Shown piece by piece: positions 9,287 through 17,305 of a DNA stretch of 52,737 bases; position 1 is the stretch's first letter; each line of letters begins with the position of its first letter. The translations under genes and the position numbers were made by a program. This DNA comes from Planctomycetota bacterium (lineage in GTDB: Bacteria > Planctomycetota > UBA1135 > GCA-002686595): positions 1 to 52,737 of the forward strand of contig JAJDEW010000126.1 of assembly GCA_029259595.1 (NCBI GenBank). Direction: 5' to 3'. The notes beneath the pieces were generated by a model. The model searched no databases, was not told the DNA's origin, and saw nothing but the letters and a program-made list of their open reading frames with translations.

Positions 9287-11116
9287 TCAGCGACCGGAAT
9301 CGGTGCCGCTCCCAGGGATGCTACCTGGGACGCTTCGGGGTGCGCCTCGGCGGCGATACGTGATCCGGTGCTCGCCGTGATCGCCGGGAGGGAGCGGGTC
9401 GAAGCCCTCGACCGGGCGGCCGTCGATGTGGATCTCCACCCCCGTGCGGGCACGCTCGAGCTCGAGAACGAAGAGGGAGACGAGGATCAGCGCGAGTCCG
9501 CCGAGGACGAAGCGGCCGGCGCGTCCGGCCAGCAGGCAGGGACGTTCGAGGGCCAGGGCCGCTCCGAGCAGGAGGACGTACGAGACGCCGGCCCCCTGGC
9601 GCGCGTAGCCGAAGAACAGCACGGAGATCGCGAGCTGGGCCGCGAGGAAGAGCAGCCAGGGAACGAGCGCCGCGCGCGGCCGAGCGACGAAGAACCCGAC
9701 CCCGGCCAGGCCGAGCAGGAAGATCCGCCAGACCAGCGTCCCCGTTCCCGCCTCGGGCACGACCAGATCGACGGCATTACGAACACCGGATGCGCGCAGC
9801 GGGCGACCGTCGCCACCGAAGCCCAGCGTGGCGCCCGCCAGGAAGCGCCCGAGCTTGGCTCCGACGAGCTCGAAGAAGGACCCGGGAGAGGAGCGGATCC
9901 AGGCCCAGCCACGAGAGTAGCCGTGGTTGAACAGCGCGAGGTGCGGGATGTACTCGAAGGCCAGGTTCGGTGGGGGCAGGCCGCGTACCAGCTCGGGCGG
10001 ATAGCTTTCGCTTCCCCCGGTCAAGGGCGGTGCCTCGTCGAGGGCCGCGCGCGAAAAGCCTCCGCTCGCGAGCGGGTGGTTCGCCAGACCGAAGTTCAGC
10101 GCGCCATAGGACGTGATGAAGGGCCAGGCGTCGAGCTCGCGTGGCACGGAACCGAAGGCCGCGCGCAGGATCGAGTCGAAGTCCTCTGCGCGCACGCTCG
10201 TCTCACCACGGTGCGCTCGCGTCGCGCGGACGAAGGCGGTCGCGGAACGCCGCAGGAAGGCCGGCAACGCAGCGCTCGCTTCGCGCGCGCCGTCTTCCCA
10301 GCGCAGCTCCGCGACGCTCTGTTCGATACGCGCCACGGCCGCCTCGGCGCGCGGGTCCTTCGGGACCTCGCCGGCATTGAAGCGGGCGATGGCTCCCCAG
10401 GCAGAGACGTGCCAGGGCACGAGCACGACGAAAGAGGCGAGCGCGATTGTCGCCGCGCGCGTTGCGATCGCTCGTGAACGCGGAGTGGCGCCGCCGTGCG
10501 ACGGCGGAGCCTCGGGTGCAGCAGAGATTCGCGTCCAGCGCCAGACGAGATGGCCCGTGAGAAGCAAGGCGAAGAGCGCGTGTTCGACCCGGAACAGGCA
10601 GGCCGTGGCCTGCAACGCACCGAAGACCGCGAGGCCGGCCAGACGTGGCGATACGGCCACGGTCTGGGCCAGTCCGATCGACGCCAGGACGAGGAGCAGG
10701 TACGGCGTCTCGTTGTTGAGCGCAGCCGAGAGGGACATGAGACCCGTCGACGCCGCGGCCAAGCTGCCCGCGATCAGGCCGGCTCGCACGCCGAAGCGCG
10801 CACGAACGATGAGGAAGAAGAGTGCGACGCTCGCGGCCCCCAGCACCAGCATCAGTCCGCGGAGGACACGGATGCGCTCGAGCTCTCCGTTCCAGAAGGG
10901 GCGCAGCAACCACGCCATCCCCGGCGGCCGCAACGGGAGCCCTTGCTCGAAGCGCTCCCCGCGCCGTAGCGCCTCGACGTGGTCGAGCCAGATCGCGGCG
11001 TCACCCTTGTAGACGACAGCGTAGGGCCAGCCCGCATCCGGCGTCGCGCTGACGTAGAGCTGTCGAAAGCTCCAGGCGAGGACGAAGAGCCCGATCGCGA
11101 GGAGCGCCGTGCGCAT
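9287..11116 (-). CDS. GT-C fold membrane glycosyltransferase (ArnT/PMT-like, GT39/GT83 type)
   Basis: The 609-residue product is an integral membrane protein with about ten or more hydrophobic helices. The first long loop carries an acidic cluster (KGDAAIWLDHVEALRRG) followed by LPLRPPGMAWLL, the hallmark of lipid-phosphate-sugar-dependent GT-C transferases of the dolichyl-phosphate-mannose and ArnT type. Such enzymes move a sugar from an undecaprenyl- or dolichyl-phosphate carrier to a protein or lipid on the outer face of the membrane. A short hydrophilic tail after the last helix has a beta-like stretch (VEIHIDGRPVEGFDPLP). The start chosen is the ATG at 11116, directly before the first helix (MRTALLAIGLFVLAW). 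The frame is open upstream but has no membrane-protein character. Donor and acceptor are unknown. Confidence 0.8.
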   Translation of the reverse strand: MRTALLAIGLFVLAWSFRQLYVSATPDAGWPYAVVYKGDAAIWLDHVEALRRGERFEQGLPLRPPGMAWLLRPFWNGELERIRVLRGLMLVLGAASVALFFLIVRARFGVRAGLIAGSLAAASTGLMSLSAALNNETPYLLLVLASIGLAQTVAVSPRLAGLAVFGALQATACLFRVEHALFALLLTGHLVWRWTRISAAPEAPPSHGGATPRSRAIATRAATIALASFVVLVPWHVSAWGAIARFNAGEVPKDPRAEAAVARIEQSVAELRWEDGAREASAALPAFLRRSATAFVRATRAHRGETSVRAEDFDSILRAAFGSVPRELDAWPFITSYGALNFGLANHPLASGGFSRAALDEAPPLTGGSESYPPELVRGLPPPNLAFEYIPHLALFNHGYSRGWAWIRSSPGSFFELVGAKLGRFLAGATLGFGGDGRPLRASGVRNAVDLVVPEAGTGTLVWRIFLLGLAGVGFFVARPRAALVPWLLFLAAQLAISVLFFGYARQGAGVSYVLLLGAALALERPCLLAGRAGRFVLGGLALILVSLFVLELERARTGVEIHIDGRPVEGFDPLPPGDHGEHRITYRRRGAPRSVPGSIPGSGTDSGR

Positions 11117-12108
11117 TCCAAATCGCCCGACCCCGGTCGCAGGCGGGGGAAGGGGCGGTGGAGAGTCGACGCGCTGCACGGGCGAGAGTGCGCGACATCC
11201 CGCCCGCCCGTTCAAGTCTCGGATCGAAGGCCGCGTCGGTGAGCGCAGGGTTTCAGGGCTCGCGAGCAGGCACGGATCCGTGCCTTCGGCGACGCTCCCA
11301 CGTGCGATTCTCGCGTGTCGGGAGCCCGCTTTCGAGCGACTTTGGCGGTGGCCCTGGACGAGCACAGCGGACGTTTGGTCCCTTCCTGGCCGTGTTTTTT
11401 GCGCTTCTTCGCCGAAGTTTCGCGTTTCCGGTTCGCACGTTTTGAGCCGGGTGTTGCTGCGCGCCACGGTCCCGTTCCGCCGGCCGAAACGAGCGCTCGC
11501 AGCGTCGAACGCCGCGAACACGAAAGGCCCAACGCGCACCGTGCCGAGCTACGTCGCACACCGCTTCGGACGCAGCCGTTCGGATCACACGGCGACCGAG
11601 AAGCGGACGGCGGGACGCGGCTTGCCAAATGGGACTTCCCACCAGGCTCCTGCAAAACAAGGCCTTGGGAGCGGAAAACGGCTGAAGGACGGAGTCGGTT
11701 GGCTTCCTCGACAGGACTCGGGATGGGCGCCCGCGCGGGCTCCGCGTCCGGACCGCGTGGGACACCGCCGTTCGAGCGCGCTCGTTGCTGCGCTGTCCGA
11801 CGAACGCCACGCTTCGTCTCGGTCCTGCAGCGACGCAGGCGTCGGACGAGGCGCGGTGCGCAGCGTTCGGATTCGAGCGATGTCGCGTTTCCGACAAGTG
11901 CTCCCTTGCGATCCAGGCACCTGGAATAGATACCCTGTCGGCAAGGCGCCTCGGGAGAACGCTCGAGTCGCTGCGCGCTGCGGATGGGCCCCTCTCGTGG
12001 TTCCAGAACGAAGCGGCGCGCGGCGGGTCTCGAGCCTCTTTCCGAATCAGCCGAGGTTTCCCCCGGGCGCCAGGTCAGGCGCCGAGACTCGAATCCCCGA
12101 ACAAGATC
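11117..12108. other. 992-base region without a convincing gene
   Basis: Several open frames cross this region on both strands, but none has a recognisable domain, signal peptide or hydrophobic pattern, and all look like GC-driven frames. There is a T6 run near 11394. Upstream of the HU gene there is a short inverted repeat (CCAGG-CA-CCTGG, 11913-11924). I see no tRNA-like fold. It may hold the HU promoter and leader, or an unrecognised RNA. Confidence 0.5.
11906..11932 (+). promoter_or_regulatory. Weak sigma-70-like promoter candidate for the HU gene
   Basis: TTGCGA (11906-11911) and TAGATA (11927-11932) are separated by 15 bases, with the inverted repeat CCAGG-CA-CCTGG filling the spacer. 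The spacing is short and the match is partial, so this is only a candidate. It would give a leader of about 170 bases before the HU start. Confidence 0.22.
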
Positions 12109-12456
12109 ATGGCGAAGAAGAAAGCGAAGAGCAAAAGCACGACCGCGGCCAAGAAGCCGATGACGAAGACGGAAGTCTTCACGGCCCTGGCTGACAAGAC
12201 CGGAATGAGCAAGAAGGAGGTCGCCTCGGTCTTCGAGGCCCTCACCGAAGTCGTCGGGAAGAACCTGGGCCGGCGCGGCCCGAAGATCTTTTCCCTGCCC
12301 GGTCTCGTCAAGCTGAAGGTCGTGCACAAGCCGGCCAAGAAAGCACGCAAGGGCACCAACCCTTTCACCGGCGAAGAGATGATGTTCAAGGCCAAGCCGG
12401 CTCACAACGTCGTCAAGGCGCTGCCGCTCAAGGCTCTCAAGGACATGGCGCTCTAG
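12109..12456 (+). CDS. HU-family DNA-binding protein with Lys-rich N-terminal tail
   Basis: The 115-residue product has a basic N-terminal tail (about residues 1-17, mostly Lys, Ser and Ala) followed by a complete HU/IHF fold. The helical half begins at MTKTEVFTALADKTGMSK. The DNA-binding arm has the GTNPFTGEEMMFKAKPA stretch, which contains the NP motif that intercalates DNA. Standard HU is about 90 residues, and the extra length is the tail. The protein should bind and bend DNA as a nucleoid protein. The start ATG at 12109 begins directly at MAKKKAKSK and has no clear Shine-Dalgarno site. A strong terminator follows. Very similar HU variants (PGLVKLKVVHKPA type) are known from several phyla. 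Confidence 0.92.
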   Translation: MAKKKAKSKSTTAAKKPMTKTEVFTALADKTGMSKKEVASVFEALTEVVGKNLGRRGPKIFSLPGLVKLKVVHKPAKKARKGTNPFTGEEMMFKAKPAHNVVKALPLKALKDMAL

Positions 12457-12502
12457 AAGCCCATTGCGAAGCCCGGCGGCTTCGGCCCCGGACGTCGTCC
12501 TT

Positions 12503-12547
12503 CGAGCAGGCGTGGTCCCGATCGGGACTGCGCCTGCTCGCTTTCTT
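12503..12547 (+). terminator. Rho-independent terminator of the HU gene
   Basis: A ten-base-pair stem (CGAGCAGGCG with CGCCTGCTCG) encloses a second self-complementary hairpin (GTCCCGATCGGGAC). It is followed by CTTTCTT. It lies 46 bases after the HU stop and before the convergent membrane-protein gene. Confidence 0.8.
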
Positions 12548-12603
12548 GCGCGCACGGAGGAAGACGGAGCGTTGCCCGCATCCGAAGCGAAGGCGACGGC
12601 GGG

Positions 12604-13314
12604 TCAGCGGGTGGCGCGCAAGCGACGTGCTGCTTCGATCTGCGTGACCGCGAGTTCGACCGCTCGACGTGTGAGGGCGCGCTCGCCGAACTCGAGATCC
12701 TTCGGGATGGACGTGCCGGCTTGAAACGTCTCGAACTCCTTCTGCGGGAGCTTCGTCAGGACGTCGAGGATCGCGTCGGTGTCACCGGACCGGTGCACCC
12801 TTTCGAGGAGTGCATTGATCTCTTCGCGCCGTTCGGAGTCGCTGTCGGCGATCGCCTCGGCATCCAGCAAGGCGAGCTCGGCGCCTTCGACGTCGCCGAC
12901 GGCGAGGAGGTCATTGGCGCGCTGCATGTGTTCCCGGACACCTTGGCCGACGAACTCGCGTCGTCCTTCGCGCTGCTCCCACGCGCTACGCAGGTGTCCA
13001 CGCGTCGTTGCACCGATCGCACCACTGATGATGAGGAGCACTCCGGCGCCACCGACCAGTGTGAGGCGTGCGTGGCGCGTGCTGGCCCGCGCGACGGGCA
13101 TGCGCAGGACCCGGTCGACGAAGGGGCGCAATTCTCGCGACGCGGCGTGCAGGACGAGGGCCGCGATCATCAGCACGCCCAGGAAGATCGGGACGGCTGG
13201 AACGAAGCAACTGCACAACAGGACGAGCCCGACGGTCGTGCCGGTGCGTATCCAGAGGTCGCGCGAACTCGATGTGTCGGAGGTCTGTCGTGTCCTGTCG
13301 TATCGTCCGAGCAT
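12604..13314 (-). CDS. Uncharacterised membrane protein with helical cytoplasmic tail
   Basis: The 236-residue product has about three hydrophobic segments in its first 110 residues (near 25-45, 48-58 and 84-103). An acidic, helix-forming C-terminal half follows (AELALLDAEAIADSDSERREE), which looks like one or two degenerate TPR-type helix pairs. I do not recognise the family. A ribosome binding site (AGAGGAG) lies about seven bases before the ATG at 13314, and codon use fits the window, so it is probably a real gene. It is convergent with the HU gene and divergent from the secreted protein at 13836. Confidence 0.7.
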   Translation of the reverse strand: MLGRYDRTRQTSDTSSSRDLWIRTGTTVGLVLLCSCFVPAVPIFLGVLMIAALVLHAASRELRPFVDRVLRMPVARASTRHARLTLVGGAGVLLIISGAIGATTRGHLRSAWEQREGRREFVGQGVREHMQRANDLLAVGDVEGAELALLDAEAIADSDSERREEINALLERVHRSGDTDAILDVLTKLPQKEFETFQAGTSIPKDLEFGERALTRRAVELAVTQIEAARRLRATR

Positions 13315-13589
13315 CTGTCGTCTCCTCTAGCGCTCGCGCGCATGAGCGCGCCTTATCGGCCGGGGCTTCCATCCATCTGGATGCCGTTGGACGGTCCGGT
13401 GTAAGCCCGAAGTAGGATCGGACGCACCGCGGGCCAAATCGAGCGCGCGGAGGGCTCGACACGGTCGAAGCGAGGGACGCGCCGCCGAATGGACGCGCTG
13501 CGAGCGTCCGAAAGGCGTGCCGCCGACTTCACATCCGAGAGCTGTGCTGGCGCGGTTGACGGCTCACGTCGCTGTCGAACCGCGGAGCC

Positions 13590-13611
13590 GGCCTTCTGTG
13601 AGAAGGCCTTT
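13590..13611 (+). terminator. Terminator-like hairpin inside a divergent intergenic region
   Basis: The eight-base-pair stem GGCCTTCT/AGAAGGCC has a three-base loop and is followed by TTT. It lies 225 bases upstream of the gene at 13836 with no gene in front of it. It could end a short RNA or act as an attenuator in a long leader. Confidence 0.35.
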
Positions 13612-13790
13612 CAGGTCAATCCGTTGTTGACAGGTTCTTAGGACGCCCCCGGATGCAGCGAGAGCCCCTGTGGCGCACACTACATCGTGCGCACCTTGAC
13701 ACTTCAGGGGCCAGCCGCTACCACGGGTGGCGACTTTGGGGTCTCGTCACAGCGGTCCGCAGCGGCCCGGAGGCTCTCAGCGAGCATGGT

Positions 13791-13806
13791 CCCTGTTCGA
13801 ACAGGG
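13791..13806. promoter_or_regulatory. 16-base perfect palindrome upstream of a secreted-protein gene
   Basis: CCCTGTTCGAACAGGG is a perfect palindrome 29 bases before the ATG at 13836, followed by an excellent ribosome binding site (AAGGAG, 13822-13827, eight bases before the start). Its place fits an operator near the transcription start or a leader hairpin. The binding protein is unknown. Confidence 0.4.
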
Positions 13807-13835
13807 AATGACTTAAGGAACAAGGAGCAAGCTGG

Positions 13836-15659
13836 ATGAGACATCGTGTCCCGATTCTTTGGAGCGCTCTCGCGCTGTTGGGCTTTGGCGCCCTCGGTTC
13901 AGCCGCGGGTGAAGGAGCCGAGTTCGACGTCATGCCTGCCCAGGCGGACATCGTGTTCGAAGACCAGTGGCAGGGCCTGCGGCTCGCGAGCCCTGCGGGG
14001 AGCGAAGCCCACGGGACGGCCAGCCTGGCGGTCAACGGCAAGCTCGTGCTGCGCGGCCGCGAGGTCGCGGGCGGACAGCTCGCGGCAGCGGGCGAGGGCC
14101 TGCGCCTCGTGCGCGGAACCAACGCGCGGGACGCGGTGGTCTTGAACGACCTCGTCTTCGCCTTCGAAGAGGGTGGCAAGGGAAGCGTGCACGCTCGCTC
14201 GAGCGACGCGCGTGAGCTCTTCACTCTCGCGGACATCGTCGTCGACGTGCACCCCGATGGCAGCGTGCTGCTCGTCGCTGCACTGCGCCTGGGACCGCTG
14301 GCCGGGGACCTGGGTCGCTCCGGGCTCATCGGCGCCCACGCCGCCAGTCTGGTTCTGACGGTCGAAGCGGACGCCGTTCAGCGCATGCCCGGACGCTCGC
14401 AGGTGCAGCCGCAAGCCGCCCCCGCGGGCGGGGGTTCGTTCGCCGGTGGGACGCCCGACGTGATCATCTGGGACATCGGAGTCGATGGCTCCGACACGAA
14501 CGACATCCATTATTGGGGAACGGCGGACGGGATCGCGGCCTACTCGATCGCGACCCAGTCCTGCAACGCGGGCACGGCCCTCCTGGATTGGTTCGACTCG
14601 GGCGGACAGCTGAATCACCCGGTCATCGGCCAGAACATGTTTCGGTACGGCGAGGGCCGCTTCACGCACATCGGACAGAGCTGGCTCAAGCACGGCTTCT
14701 GTGCCGTCAACGAGTTCGAAACCGGCTGCGCTCCCTGCGGTTCGACCAGCTGCGACACCCTGGGCATCGGCTGCGCCGACACCTACTGGGCGAGCTTGAA
14801 CGACGGACGCAGTGGCGGTCCCAAGTGGGTCGTCAATGCGGCGCAAGGCACGCATGCTCACGGCGGCGGAACGCCGTCCGGGAACAACACGACGCGCGGG
14901 CGTTTGCAGGTGCAGGTCGCTGAGATCGACCCCGCGCTGAACCCCACAGCCGAGTACTTCATCGAAGGCCAGTACGTCACGGCCGACGATGCAGCCGCCG
15001 GCGGCGGCAACAACAGCGTCTCCTGGCGGCGCGTCAACGTCGTCTCGGTCTCCAACATCGACCGGGGCGGCGCCACCCAGCGCGAGCAGCCCGCGATCTA
15101 CGCCTGGCAGGACCAAGACCCGAACGTGACGATCGTCGAGGTTGCGGTGTCCGGCGAACTGAACGCGCCGAGGACCTACTTCTACATCGGCTACACGGTC
15201 ACGCAGGTCGGCCCGCTGTGGCACTACGAGTACGCCATTCAGAACCTCACCAGCAACCAGAGCGCGCGCTCCTTCACCTTGCCGATGGGGAGCTTCGTGA
15301 ACCTGTCGAGCATCGGTTTCCACGACGTCGACTACCACAGCGGTGAACCCTTCGACGGCACGGATTGGGCCTCGACCTTCTCCGGCGGCGGCTTGACGTG
15401 GGCGACCGACGACTACGCCACGAACTCCAACGCCAACGCCCTGCGCTGGGGCACGCTCTACAACTACTGGTACGACTCGACCGAGCCGCCGACCACGGCA
15501 ACGGCGGTCCTGGGCCTCTTCAAGCCCTCCGGAAGCGCGACCGAGGTCACGATTCCGAACATCCCCGTGCCCCAGAACGGGTCTCCGCCCGCGCCCGGCA
15601 CGACCGGCGCCGACACCTTCGGCCCCGGCCCCTTGAACGGCGGAAGCGTCGGCGGCTGA
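13836..15659 (+). CDS. Secreted protein of unknown function (choice of start well supported)
   Basis: The 607-residue product has a signal peptide (residues 1-24, ending near GSAAG). The N-terminal ~200 residues are beta-rich with no known motif. A Gly/Pro-rich linker follows (about 190-205). The main domain begins at PDVIIWDIGVDGSDTND and contains YWGTADGIAAYSIATQSCN, several paired cysteines and Asn/Gly-rich loops, with a Pro/Gly-rich tail. I recall similar uncharacterised secreted proteins from Planctomycetota that open with a D-V-I-V-W-D-L-type motif, but I cannot name a function. The start has a strong ribosome binding site, and a terminator follows the stop. The cysteines suggest disulfides and an extracytoplasmic location. 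Confidence 0.85.
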   Translation: MRHRVPILWSALALLGFGALGSAAGEGAEFDVMPAQADIVFEDQWQGLRLASPAGSEAHGTASLAVNGKLVLRGREVAGGQLAAAGEGLRLVRGTNARDAVVLNDLVFAFEEGGKGSVHARSSDARELFTLADIVVDVHPDGSVLLVAALRLGPLAGDLGRSGLIGAHAASLVLTVEADAVQRMPGRSQVQPQAAPAGGGSFAGGTPDVIIWDIGVDGSDTNDIHYWGTADGIAAYSIATQSCNAGTALLDWFDSGGQLNHPVIGQNMFRYGEGRFTHIGQSWLKHGFCAVNEFETGCAPCGSTSCDTLGIGCADTYWASLNDGRSGGPKWVVNAAQGTHAHGGGTPSGNNTTRGRLQVQVAEIDPALNPTAEYFIEGQYVTADDAAAGGGNNSVSWRRVNVVSVSNIDRGGATQREQPAIYAWQDQDPNVTIVEVAVSGELNAPRTYFYIGYTVTQVGPLWHYEYAIQNLTSNQSARSFTLPMGSFVNLSSIGFHDVDYHSGEPFDGTDWASTFSGGGLTWATDDYATNSNANALRWGTLYNYWYDSTEPPTTATAVLGLFKPSGSATEVTIPNIPVPQNGSPPAPGTTGADTFGPGPLNGGSVGG

Positions 15660-15683
15660 GTCGACCTGCCACTCGAAACCCCG

Positions 15684-15726
15684 AAGGGGCCGGTCTCGCC
15701 AACGCGGGACCGGCCCCTTTCGTTTC
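15684..15726 (+). terminator. Rho-independent terminator
   Basis: A 12-base-pair stem (AAGGGGCCGGTC with GACCGGCCCCTT) encloses a 12-base loop and continues into TCGTTT. It begins 25 bases after the stop of the secreted-protein gene. Confidence 0.8.
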
Positions 15727-15893
15727 CAGGAGGGGTTCTCCGGGCTTGGCGTGCGAGCAAGGGGCAGGGGAAGAACGGGCTACGGCAAGAAAGGGCACAT
15801 TGTCTGTCGCCCCGTCCCGCTTCCCGGTCCCTCCCAGGAAGGCATGCATCGCAGCTGGCCCTGGCCCTCTGGATCCATGGAACGGGAGCGTCT

Positions 15894-16253
15894 GTGGCGC
15901 AACGACGGGCGGATTTCTTCACCAAGACGCCCTTCACTTCGGCGACGTTGAGCGTGAGCGAGTCGAACCCCCGGCGGCCCGTGGAGGGAGACTTCACGGC
16001 AGACGGTTTTGCCGACGTCGTTCTGATGGAGCACGGCAGGCTGTTCGTGTTCTTCCAGCAGCCGCACGGGTCCTTCGGCAGCGTCCTCTCGAAGTGCACA
16101 CCTGTCAGGAAGTCTTGTCCCAGGCCGGGTCGTCGCGGCACTCTCTCCTTGCCAACGCCTTCCGGCGAACCATGTTGCAAGCAGTCGTCTCTGTTCCAGA
16201 ACAGGCCAACTCGTGACATCACCACGAGTTGTGAGGCAACCCGGCATCTGTAG
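15894..16253 (+). pseudogene. Probable relic of an FG-GAP/VCBS-repeat surface protein
   Basis: A 119-residue open frame contains one good FG-GAP/VCBS-type repeat (EGDFTADGFADVVLMEHGRL, then FVFFQQPHGSFG). The consensus is a GDF-x-x-DGx-D-x-V loop, a beta strand and a closing G-x-F. Real proteins of this kind have many repeats and a signal peptide, and neither is present here. The sequence before and after the repeat is not protein-like. It therefore looks like a decayed fragment of a larger secreted gene. It could also be a chance frame, though the match is long for that. The rest of 15727-16356 contains two hairpins and no other gene. Confidence 0.4.
16207..16231. other. Stem-loop upstream of the IPTL-CTERM gene
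   Basis: A nine-base-pair perfect stem (CAACTCGTG with CACGAGTTG) has a seven-base loop and no following T-run. It lies near the end of the FG-GAP relic frame. Confidence 0.35.
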
Positions 16254-16275
16254 CTCGAAGATTAGCCGATCGACG

Positions 16276-16325
16276 ACCCGATCCTTCCGTTGATCAGAGA
16301 GAGGTCGCTAGGATCGGGTTTTCTC
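16276..16325 (+). terminator. Terminator or attenuator ahead of the IPTL-CTERM gene
   Basis: A ten-base-pair perfect stem (ACCCGATCCT with AGGATCGGGT), a 24-base loop and a T-run (TTTTCT) form a credible intrinsic terminator. It ends only 32 bases before the start at 16357. It may end the relic's transcript, or it may be an attenuator in the leader of the downstream gene. Confidence 0.6.
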
Positions 16326-16356
16326 TTGTCCTCAACTCTTTTTTGGGAGAGCCAAC

Positions 16357-17091
16357 ATGATCAAGTACGTGCTTGCCATTGTCGCCTCGATGTTGACGTA
16401 CGGCGTCGCTCATGCAGACAAGTCGATTCACAAGGTTCTTTGTCTCACGGATTACTGGGATGTCATCGATGACGGCCAAAGGTGGGTCATCTGGGGCCCG
16501 AGCCCCATGTGAGGCGCAGAGCATTCCACCGTTGGCACGTTCAATCCGCCCGGTGACGTTGTTCTGGTTCAGAACAATTCGACTTCTGTGACGATGACCA
16601 TCTCTGTCCCGGGCGCTACGGCAGTTCTTCAGCCTGGCGACTCGCGGAGCTTCAACACGATACCAGTGCCTGCACCCGCGACGTTGGTGCCAAGCACACA
16701 GTGGCGGCTCTCGTGGAGCGCCACCGCACCGGGGGTCGTGCAGCCGGGCGACCAGATCACCTTTTCCATCGGTTCGACCGTATGGAGCCGCATCGTCGTC
16801 GACTTGGGTGGAACGCTGCTCGGGACTCCAGGTGGGGTCATGTATTCCTACGACGAGCTTGGCAATGAGGTCAATGTGAACGTTGCACAGTGCAACTCGC
16901 AGGTCGTTCCAATCGATATGAATCACCTGCACGGGACACTACTGCTCGATTTCGATCCTGCACCGATGAGCATCCCGACGATGTCGGGCTTCGGGGTTGC
17001 CTTGTTGGCCCTGCTCTTGGGTGGAGCCGCGGTCGCATTGATTTCTAGACGGGCGCGAACCGCAAATGCGATCGTGGGAACTGCTGCCTGA
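16357..17091 (+). pseudogene. IPTL-CTERM secreted protein gene with in-frame TGA
   Basis: From the ATG at 16357 (ribosome binding site GGGAGA just upstream), 51 codons encode a clear signal peptide (MIKYVLAIVASMLTYGVAHA) and a short mature part. A TGA at 16510-16512 then interrupts the frame. The same frame continues for 193 more codons to 17091 and ends in an IPTL-CTERM sorting signal: SIPTMSGFGVALLALLLGG, more hydrophobic residues, then an Arg cluster. Such tails direct proteins to a cell-surface sorting and processing system. The two halves make sense only together: the first has the export signal, the second the sorting signal. Either the gene is inactivated, the TGA is read through or recoded, or the base is an error. 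I saw no convincing SECIS hairpin after the TGA. Confidence 0.75.
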
Positions 17092-17184
17092 CAGCAGCTC
17101 TCGTGCCTGTTCGGTGGGAGCGACGCCCGCGTCCTTCGGGTTGCCGCGCGACGACTTCCGTGCAGCATGACTCATGTTCCGCTG

Positions 17185-17202
17185 TCTCCCACGCTTGGGA
17201 GA
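17185..17202. terminator. Hairpin between convergent genes
   Basis: A seven-base-pair stem (TCTCCCA with TGGGAGA) and four-base loop lie between the IPTL-CTERM gene stop (17091) and the sulfatase-like gene stop (17306). A second hairpin (AGCTCG-TAGT-CGAGCT) follows at about 17220-17235. Neither has a T-run. Confidence 0.35.
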
Positions 17203-17305
17203 TGGCGGGCAGTCGTGTCGAGCTCGTAGTCGAGCTGCATTCAGCACAAGATCGTCAGGCCATTCGGTCCCGGTTGCCAAGCGTGCTTCGAGGAGCGAGC
17301 TCTTG

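Larger units (their letters stand above)
13315..13835. other. 521-base divergent intergenic region
   Basis: This region separates the starts of two divergent genes and presumably holds both promoters. Near the minus-strand gene there is the short palindrome ATCCA-TC-TGGAT (13368-13379). A TTGACA hexamer occurs at 13627-13632 without a good -10 partner. No open frame here looks like a gene. Two hairpins are listed separately. Confidence 0.5.

Noticed and set aside
12075..12110. T-loop-like sequence CTCGAATCCCC before the HU gene, hinting at a tRNA
   Set aside because: No acceptor, D or anticodon stems pair around it.
16510..16560. Selenocysteine insertion element after the in-frame TGA
   Set aside because: I could not draw a stable hairpin with a suitable loop at the right distance, and the residue lies in no redox motif.
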